Positions 24,407 through 28,641 of a stretch of DNA of 28,641 bases are shown piece after piece. The notes under the pieces are model-generated. The model ran no database searches, was not told where the DNA came from, and saw nothing but the letters and a program-made list of their open reading frames with translations. This DNA comes from Deltaproteobacteria bacterium (lineage in GTDB: Bacteria; Desulfobacterota_B; Binatia; UBA9968). The translations under genes were made by a program, and so were the position numbers. The stretch lies in NCBI GenBank assembly GCA_016193385.1, contig JACPSF010000396.1, forward strand, positions 1 through 28,641, read 5' to 3'. Within the stretch, counting starts at the first letter, position 1, and each line of letters opens with the position of its first letter.

Positions 24407-25441
24407 CTATTTTTCGTACAGGCTCTTGACCAGGCCGCTCGCTTCGATCTCTTTCAAGTAAGTAAGATCAAACAGGCTCTCCGGGGCGACCGCTTTCGCT
24501 TTGGGGTTGCGCTGGCCGATCTCGTCCAGGACGAGCTGAATCCCATTGACCGTGGGATATGGGACTCTGGGCATGACCTTGACCGCGTAATGCTTATAGG
24601 TCTCCTCCAGCATATCCCGCTCCGCGATGCGCGAGTACTTGGCCAGAACTTTTAGGCTGAATTCCTGATCGGTCTTGAACCGATGTAGGCCTTCCACATA
24701 GGCCTTGAGGTAGCGGCGGATAGTATCGCCATTTTCCCGCACAAAGCTCCGGGTCGTGACCACCCCGGCCCCCTGGTAGTCCACGCCGATAGCGCTCAGG
24801 TCAACCAGCATCTGAAATCCAAGCTTAAGGGCACGCAAATTAAGAGGAGAAGAAAGCACGCCGCCGTCTATCGCTCCGGAGGCCAACCCTGCCAAAATCT
24901 CCTGCGATCCTCCCATCTGGATCAACGGCACTTCCCGATCGGGCTGGAGCCCCCATCGAGACAGCATATAGCGGATCAGGAAATCGTCGGAGGTGCCGAA
25001 GCGAGTGACCCCGAGCTTTCTTCCCTTCAGCCCCTCGGGGCTTTTGATCTCCGGCTTGACCATGAGCTTTTGGCCCGGTTTATGGTTGGGCCCCGCCAGC
25101 ATGACGAGGTCGGCGCCGGCTAGATTGGCCTGGATCACCGCGGGAATGGCGATCTCGGCGATGGGAACTTCTCTGGCGAGCATGGCCTGAACGACTCTCG
25201 AACTTCCCGCGACGTAGATTAAGACAACGTCCAGACCGTTTTTCTCAAAATAACCTCCCTCCTTGGCAACCCAAACCACAGCCATGGATCCCACTGTGGT
25301 CGGATAGGCGACCTTCAACTTGGTCATCTGCCCCGGCGCCGGCCTCGGCCACGCCAGGAGCAGAAGCGCGAGGACAACTCCTAGCAGGCTGCGGAAAAAG
25401 TGATTTTCATGCTTCGAGAGCCTGAACGGAAAATCATCCAT
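24407..25441 (-). CDS. ABC transporter substrate-binding protein (NMT1/TauA-like)
   Basis: From ATG 25441 it is a 344-residue exported protein with a hydrophobic signal segment (SLLGVVLALLLLAW) and a mature domain beginning TKLKVAYPTTVGSMAVVWVAKEG, typical of the NMT1/SsuA/TauA binding proteins. GLKGRKLGVTRFGTSDDFLIR and the EILAGLASGAIDGGVLSSP segments are also characteristic. No ATPase or permease gene is adjacent, so it is an orphan. The start codon, an upstream GGAGG and the first ~20 residues lie in a palindromic repeat element; no other start lies between it and the signal segment. The frame also extends to an ATG at 25564 through the element. The ligand is unknown. Confidence 0.82.
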   Translation of the reverse strand: MDDFPFRLSKHENHFFRSLLGVVLALLLLAWPRPAPGQMTKLKVAYPTTVGSMAVVWVAKEGGYFEKNGLDVVLIYVAGSSRVVQAMLAREVPIAEIAIPAVIQANLAGADLVMLAGPNHKPGQKLMVKPEIKSPEGLKGRKLGVTRFGTSDDFLIRYMLSRWGLQPDREVPLIQMGGSQEILAGLASGAIDGGVLSSPLNLRALKLGFQMLVDLSAIGVDYQGAGVVTTRSFVRENGDTIRRYLKAYVEGLHRFKTDQEFSLKVLAKYSRIAERDMLEETYKHYAVKVMPRVPYPTVNGIQLVLDEIGQRNPKAKAVAPESLFDLTYLKEIEASGLVKSLYEK

Positions 25442-25513
25442 GATTTCAACGGAGCCTCCGTTCGCCCTGAGCGTGTCGAAGGGTGAACGGAGAGTTTTTC
25501 CGCAGCCTGCTAG
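25381..25513. repeat. Palindromic MITE/REP-like element
   Basis: Perfect 19-base terminal inverted repeats, CTAGCAGGCTGCGGAAAAA (25381-25399) and its complement (25495-25513), bound a 133-base element. Inside are two more stems: TGATTTTC/GAAAATCA near 25401-25437 and CCGTTC/GAACGG around a CCCT/AGGG stem near 25459-25490. No coding capacity of its own is seen. It overlaps the 5' end of the substrate-binding gene. Confidence 0.8.
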
Positions 25514-25761
25514 AGCGCGAAGGCTACCTCTGAGAGAGCCCTGCGATAAGCCTACTGTACGCATCGCGACTCACTTTCATTCAGTATTTTCCACCAAAGA
25601 CTTGGCTAGCGACCGCCGGATTCCAGCCCGCTGTTTACTGAAATTGCCCGCAAAAAGCAAAACGGGCTCCGGGTCTACTTCTATTTCTTGACTTTCTCCC
25701 TACACAGTTAAGTGGTAGCAATCTGACCCCAGCACTACCCCCTACTATGCTCCCCAGGGCT

Positions 25762-26316
25762 CTAGCGGAAGCTGGCGGGATCCTTGGCCTCACGCGGGAA
25801 CCAGCCGCCGAGCCGGTGGTAACCTTTCAAGTAGCTGATCTGCCCCTCGTTGGTCATCGCGTTCTCCAACACGCTAACGAGGCGGACGGCTACCGTTGGG
25901 AGCGGTTGATACTGAGGCTCGTCGAGCTGCCGTGCAAGGTCCTCGGCGGTTAGCGTCTTGAGGTACGTCTTCATTCGCTTGTACGTCGCATCGTGGTACG
26001 CCAGAAGCAGCTCCGCTGAGGCGCGAAAGAGTCGCACTTGCTCGCGCGTGTGAGTGGCCGATCGCCCGAAGTCCGCGGGCTCGGGCGGCATGCCAAATCG
26101 AGCGGCCCAACCGTCGGCGATCCATAGCTGCTCCCAGCCGGCAAGCCGCGACACGTTGCTGTCCATGATTCGGCTGAGCCGCCAGGCAAGCCAGCCTATG
26201 GGCGGATGCGGCTCCTGGATGAGTTCCGCCTCGGTGAGACCTGCCAGTGTGCGGTGCAGGGATTCGTAGACCCGTGTGAAGGCGTCCAGCAAGATGTCAG
26301 TCTCTACCATTGCCAA
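25762..26316 (-). CDS. DinB-like four-helix protein
   Basis: A 184-residue protein with the layout of the DinB/DUF664 four-helix bundle family: an N-terminal helix (DAFTRVYESLHRTLAGLT), then GWLAWRLSRIMDSNVSRLAG, and a C-terminal GQISYLKGYHRLGGW. Family members often bind metal with three His. Here the residue after LAW, frequently His, is Arg, so the metal site may be altered. Biochemical role unknown. The attC site immediately upstream of its start suggests it is an integron cassette gene. The start could be ATG 26316 or the in-frame ATG two codons on. Confidence 0.7.
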   Translation of the reverse strand: MAMVETDILLDAFTRVYESLHRTLAGLTEAELIQEPHPPIGWLAWRLSRIMDSNVSRLAGWEQLWIADGWAARFGMPPEPADFGRSATHTREQVRLFRASAELLLAYHDATYKRMKTYLKTLTAEDLARQLDEPQYQPLPTVAVRLVSVLENAMTNEGQISYLKGYHRLGGWFPREAKDPASFR

Positions 26317-26382
26317 CTACCTTCCTTACCCAGGACTCGAGGCCCGGCTCTCCTACTCGGACCCCCGGTTGTGTGTCCGTTC

Positions 26383-26445
26383 GCCCAACGCTGAAGCTCA
26401 GGGACGCGCCGCCGGCGGTGCGTCCCCTGCGGCGGTGGGTTGGGC
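26383..26445 (-). other. Integron attC recombination site
   Basis: A 63-base imperfect palindrome bounded by GCCCAAC and GTTGGGC, the R'' (RYYYAAC) and R' (GTTRRRY) core sites. An inner stem GGGACGC/GCGTCCC encloses a short loop. In the minus orientation the left arm has one extra G in the L box, like the extrahelical bases of attC. It overlaps the last 15 codons of the membrane-protein gene, as attC often does, and lies just before the DinB-like gene. Confidence 0.75.
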
Positions 26446-26895
26446 GGATGAGCCCTTGCCACCGTCCTTACTCGCCCCACCTGGAGTCCGACTCTTAGCC
26501 TCAACGTACGCAGATGCACCGAAGTAGAAGGCAATCACAACACCAACGGTGGTTGTGAAGTGGGTGAGCAGTACCTCGGTTAAGGGAAGCAGCTTACTAG
26601 CGGGATCATTCGGATCTTCTCTCCAGAAGGCAAAAATGGCAACGAGAAGAAGATACTCCACCACTATTGCCCCGGCGATTGCCTTTCGCACTGCTCCCTC
26701 GTCGAATGGAGTGTCGGCGGAACTGCCCCGCGAGCCGGAAAGGAACCAAAAAAAAGTAATCAGCGCGGCCGCGATAATGCAAAGAACCACTGGGGCACGC
26801 CCCAGCCCGAAAGGGTTCTTGACGGTGATGAGGTAGAGGCCCGCCGCCACGATGGCCAAGATCACAGTGACAACTGATGCGGATTGTTGAGTCAC
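26398..26895 (-). CDS. Small hypothetical membrane protein, probable gene cassette
   Basis: A 165-residue protein not recognised as a named family. It has four likely membrane segments: about 7-25, 33-52, 71-90 (AIAGAIVVEYLLLVAIFAFW) and 107-130 (VLLTHFTTTVGVVIAFYFGAS), followed by a low-complexity tail rich in Gly, Ala, Pro and Ser. The tail is largely encoded by the attC site, so its composition reflects that DNA. No ribosome binding site or promoter is obvious before ATG 26895. Its position between an attC and a possible attC half site fits an integron cassette. Function unknown. Confidence 0.65.
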   Translation of the reverse strand: MTQQSASVVTVILAIVAAGLYLITVKNPFGLGRAPVVLCIIAAALITFFWFLSGSRGSSADTPFDEGAVRKAIAGAIVVEYLLLVAIFAFWREDPNDPASKLLPLTEVLLTHFTTTVGVVIAFYFGASAYVEAKSRTPGGASKDGGKGSSAQPTAAGDAPPAARP

Positions 26896-26957
26896 GGTAT
26901 TGGCCCTCCTCGAGTCGAGTGCGTACCGCCTTAGTGTTCGAGGTGTCTGCTAACGAC

Positions 26958-26964
26958 GCCCAAC
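26958..26964 (-). other. Possible half attC site beside the IS element
   Basis: The minus strand reads GTTGGGC, identical to the R' core of the full attC downstream, 62 bases before the membrane-protein start. Only six bases separate it from the IS1380 end, so the rest of an attC could have been lost or displaced. One 7-mer is weak evidence alone; the complete attC nearby raises its value. Confidence 0.35.
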
Positions 26965-26970
26965 TATAAT

Positions 26971-26990
26971 CCTCAAAAATGCGCGAAGGA
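26971..26990. repeat. IS1380 left terminal inverted repeat
   Basis: Starts CCTCAAAAATGCGCGAAG. It matches the complement of the right end except at positions 13, 18 and 20. It also takes part in a hairpin that may end transposase transcription. Confidence 0.8.
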
Positions 26991-26999
26991 CAGCATTTT
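26975..26999 (-). terminator. Hairpin terminator at the 3' end of the IS
   Basis: AAAAATGC and GCATTTTT pair across a short loop, and in the transposase direction the stem ends in a T run. It lies 33 bases after the transposase stop and overlaps the inverted repeat. Confidence 0.45.
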
Positions 27000-27031
27000 T
27001 CGACCTGCTTCCGAGGAAAAGCAATGGTTTC

Positions 27032-28372
27032 TCATTTGCAAATTCGGAAATTTCGAGGCAAGCGCAGGCGATCGACCTTACGCGACGCCTCGAGGAACTC
27101 GCGCTGGTAGTGATAATCGTGAGGAAGCTTCACGACGTTGCGCTTGCCTTCGCGCACCAGGCGCGCTGGCAGCACCAGGAAGTCTGTACGGATGCTGTCC
27201 AACGTTGTCGTCAGATACTGCGGTGGCAGACACAGCCGCTTGAACCAGTGCACGATGTCGGCTGCAAAAAGCACCAGTTGAAAGAAGGCAACATTGGCGG
27301 TCCAGGTATCGGTTGGGATTTTGCCCAAAGGGTAATCGTAGACAAACTCCCGGATGTTTTTCTCGATGGTTGCCCGCACACTGTAGAAGCGATACACGCG
27401 CCAAGGACTCGGTGTGAGATTGGTTACAAAGACATGATAGGCGTACTTGCGATCCTTGAACAGGGTAAGTTGGGCCGAGTCCTCGGGATCCTGGGGAATC
27501 GGACGGCGCACCACCACGAAGCGGTGGAGGCGCTTCATCTTGTGATGGACCTTCTGCCGGAACTCGGCAACCTGCCAGCCGTTGCCGAGTGTTTGAAAGC
27601 GGCAAGCTCGGGCGCGTGCCTTGATGTTGCGATACTCCCGGGCCACCATCACGTAACCGCATCCCGAGGCGTCCAGGAAGCGAATCACCCGGCTGCCGTA
27701 GAAACCCGAGTCCATGCGAAAGCGCATGCGCGAGCGGGCAATCGTCGAAGGGGCTTTCGCCAAACAAACTTTGAGAAAGGGGACGGCACCGGTCGAGGCA
27801 CCGGCGTTGCCTGGGCGCAAGCTGCCATGCCAGAACTCCTGGAAACCTTCCTCGAAGCAAAGCAAGGGATGGTAGGACCTGCGGCCTGGCTTCTTGGGAT
27901 TGTATCCCACCCGAGCGCCTTCGGCCCGACCGTAGACAATGAGGACCGTGGAGTCCACATCGAAGACCAGCGAGTTGCGCTGATGGGGCAAGGCGAACAG
28001 ATAGGCGCGCAGGCTGTCGTGAAGACGTACCAGTTGTCGAATGTTTCTGGGAGGAAGACGCTTCAAGAAGCGGCGCAAGGTGCTTTGATCGGGAAATCTC
28101 TCCAACCCCAACATCTCCAGAAAAGCGCCGTTGTATTGAAGGATGTCGGTCTTGTTGATGCGCCGAAGCCCCATGATCACGGCGTACACAAGCGCCAAGA
28201 TCATCTTCGAGGAATGATACTCCGAACGCCTTCGCGGCAGTCGGACGTAGTCTTGGAGCCGCTTCCTCAACCTGAGTTTGTTGCAAAAACGCTGGATGAG
28301 CCACATTCCGCCGAAGTGGGTAAGATGGCTTTCCTCGAATGAAAAACGGACTTCTCGGGTACCTTTTGGCAT
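27032..28372 (-). CDS. IS1380-family transposase
   Basis: A DDE transposase of about 446 residues. ATG 28372 is chosen; the frame extends three codons further to a TTG. Numbering from that TTG, the catalytic residues are Asp141/Asp143 in FDVDSTV, Asp224 in RMDSGFYGS, and Glu340 in ATIEKNIREF, the order and spacing expected for IS1380. DQSTLRRFLKRLP near 98-110 and FRVRATIEK-like context near the Glu are typical. No stop or frameshift interrupts it, so the element may still be active. It cuts and inserts the element through the terminal inverted repeats. The frame on the opposite strand over the same region is a shadow. Confidence 0.92.
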   Translation of the reverse strand: MPKGTREVRFSFEESHLTHFGGMWLIQRFCNKLRLRKRLQDYVRLPRRRSEYHSSKMILALVYAVIMGLRRINKTDILQYNGAFLEMLGLERFPDQSTLRRFLKRLPPRNIRQLVRLHDSLRAYLFALPHQRNSLVFDVDSTVLIVYGRAEGARVGYNPKKPGRRSYHPLLCFEEGFQEFWHGSLRPGNAGASTGAVPFLKVCLAKAPSTIARSRMRFRMDSGFYGSRVIRFLDASGCGYVMVAREYRNIKARARACRFQTLGNGWQVAEFRQKVHHKMKRLHRFVVVRRPIPQDPEDSAQLTLFKDRKYAYHVFVTNLTPSPWRVYRFYSVRATIEKNIREFVYDYPLGKIPTDTWTANVAFFQLVLFAADIVHWFKRLCLPPQYLTTTLDSIRTDFLVLPARLVREGKRNVVKLPHDYHYQREFLEASRKVDRLRLPRNFRICK

Positions 28373-28480
28373 CACGCACAAAATACCCTATTAGGGGCAT
28401 TTGTGCGACAAACTCATCCAAGGGCTTACGCCCTCGCTTTACCCTCAGAAAAACCATTATTGGCAATACCTAACGTGGTC

Positions 28481-28500
28481 ACTTTCGTGCATTTTTGAGG
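28481..28500. repeat. IS1380 right terminal inverted repeat
   Basis: Read as complement it begins CCTCAAAAATGCACGAAAG. Its last bases (GAGG) directly precede the ATG of the next gene. Confidence 0.8.
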
Positions 28501-28641
28501 ATGAACATTCGCTTTTATGTTGATTCGGAAACTGGGGAACCACATATCTACCGCCACGGAGTTACAGAGGATGAAGTCGAAGATGTCCTCAAAAATCCCG
28601 GTGAAGACCGCCCTGGTCGAGAGGGTGCTCGAGTCGCCATC
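28501..28641 (+). CDS. DUF4258-like protein, 5' part only
   Basis: Forty-seven codons from ATG 28501 run to the window edge, starting MNIRFYVDSETGEPHIYRHG and continuing VTEDEVEDVLKNPGEDRPG. This resembles the start of DUF4258 proteins, small RelE/BrnT-fold relatives found in some toxin-antitoxin loci; the call is tentative since more than half is missing. The ATG abuts the IS1380 end, whose terminal GAGG is the only Shine-Dalgarno-like sequence and is too close. Any native promoter has been displaced by the IS. A partner gene, if any, would lie beyond the window. Confidence 0.6.
   Translation, partial: MNIRFYVDSETGEPHIYRHGVTEDEVEDVLKNPGEDRPGREGARVAI

Larger units (their letters stand above)
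26971..28500 (-). mobile_element. IS1380-family insertion sequence, complete
   Basis: A 1530-base element with terminal inverted repeats and one full-length transposase on the minus strand. The repeats both begin CCTCAAAAATGC and match at 17 of the first 20 positions. Flanking bases (TAAT on the left, ATGA on the right) do not form a target-site duplication, so the copy may have recombined or lost flanking DNA after insertion. Confidence 0.85.

Noticed and set aside
25707..25713. A GTTAAGT/ACTTAAC core resembling another attC site after the DinB-like gene
   Set aside because: No matching second core or inner stem lies at attC distance; the 7-mer is degenerate and likely chance.
27110..28342. 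Long open frame of 410 codons on the plus strand
   Set aside because: It is the antisense of the IS1380 transposase, which has all family motifs; the plus-strand product shows no recognisable domain.
1..28641. CRISPR arrays, tRNA or rRNA genes
   Set aside because: No regularly spaced repeats, cloverleaf sequences or rRNA segments were recognised anywhere in the window.

Overview
The window reads as high-GC chromosomal DNA from an uncultured Gram-negative (diderm) bacterium. LpxC, RlpA, several lipoproteins and an HpnI-like glycosyltransferase indicate an outer membrane. Gene order and an NMT1/TauA-type binding protein recall deltaproteobacterial-like lineages (Desulfobacterota/Binatota, NC10 or Rokubacteria). 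That placement is an inference from gene content only; there is no rRNA gene here.

Left part (1-4556, minus strand): a lipid/ribosome operon yceD-rpmF-plsX-fabD-fabG-acpP driven by a near-consensus sigma70 promoter and closed by a hairpin terminator, then rpiB running off the window edge. Neither fabH nor fabF is present at its usual place. Middle left (4706-12666, mostly plus): a three-gene ABC exporter of the GldA/GldF/GldG kind, a YhcC-type radical SAM protein, an HtrA-like PDZ protein that has lost its whole catalytic triad, a YbgC-type thioesterase, divergent queG, and an HpnI/GT21-like glycosyltransferase.

Central part (12695-19363, minus): an unusual lipid A control locus, then DUF2905, ruvB, ruvA, ruvC and yebC. 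In the lipid A locus an NtrY-like membrane histidine kinase is followed by one polypeptide that joins a phosphoacceptor receiver domain to a complete LpxC deacetylase. The kinase is broken: it has a frameshift and lacks the phosphoacceptor-histidine helix. RuvB lacks about 36 residues of its C-terminal winged-helix domain. Several structural lesions therefore sit within about 4.6 kb; they could be real or assembly errors.

Right part (19449-28641): rlpA, a lipoprotein resembling a zinc peptidase whose HExxH motif reads HALTH, an MBL-fold hydrolase, a ribbon-helix-helix/Doc toxin-antitoxin pair with a palindromic operator, a quinone oxidoreductase, and a substrate-binding protein whose start codon and first ~20 residues lie inside a palindromic repeat element. 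Last comes an accessory block: a DinB-like gene and a small membrane-protein gene separated by a convincing 63-bp integron attC site, a second possible attC half site, a complete IS1380-family element, and the 5' end of a DUF4258-like gene whose ATG directly touches the IS end.

The leading candidate for something new is the receiver-LpxC fusion beside its kinase, because it would couple a two-component signal directly to the committed step of lipid A synthesis. The attC/IS block and the two pseudo-proteases are the next most interesting.
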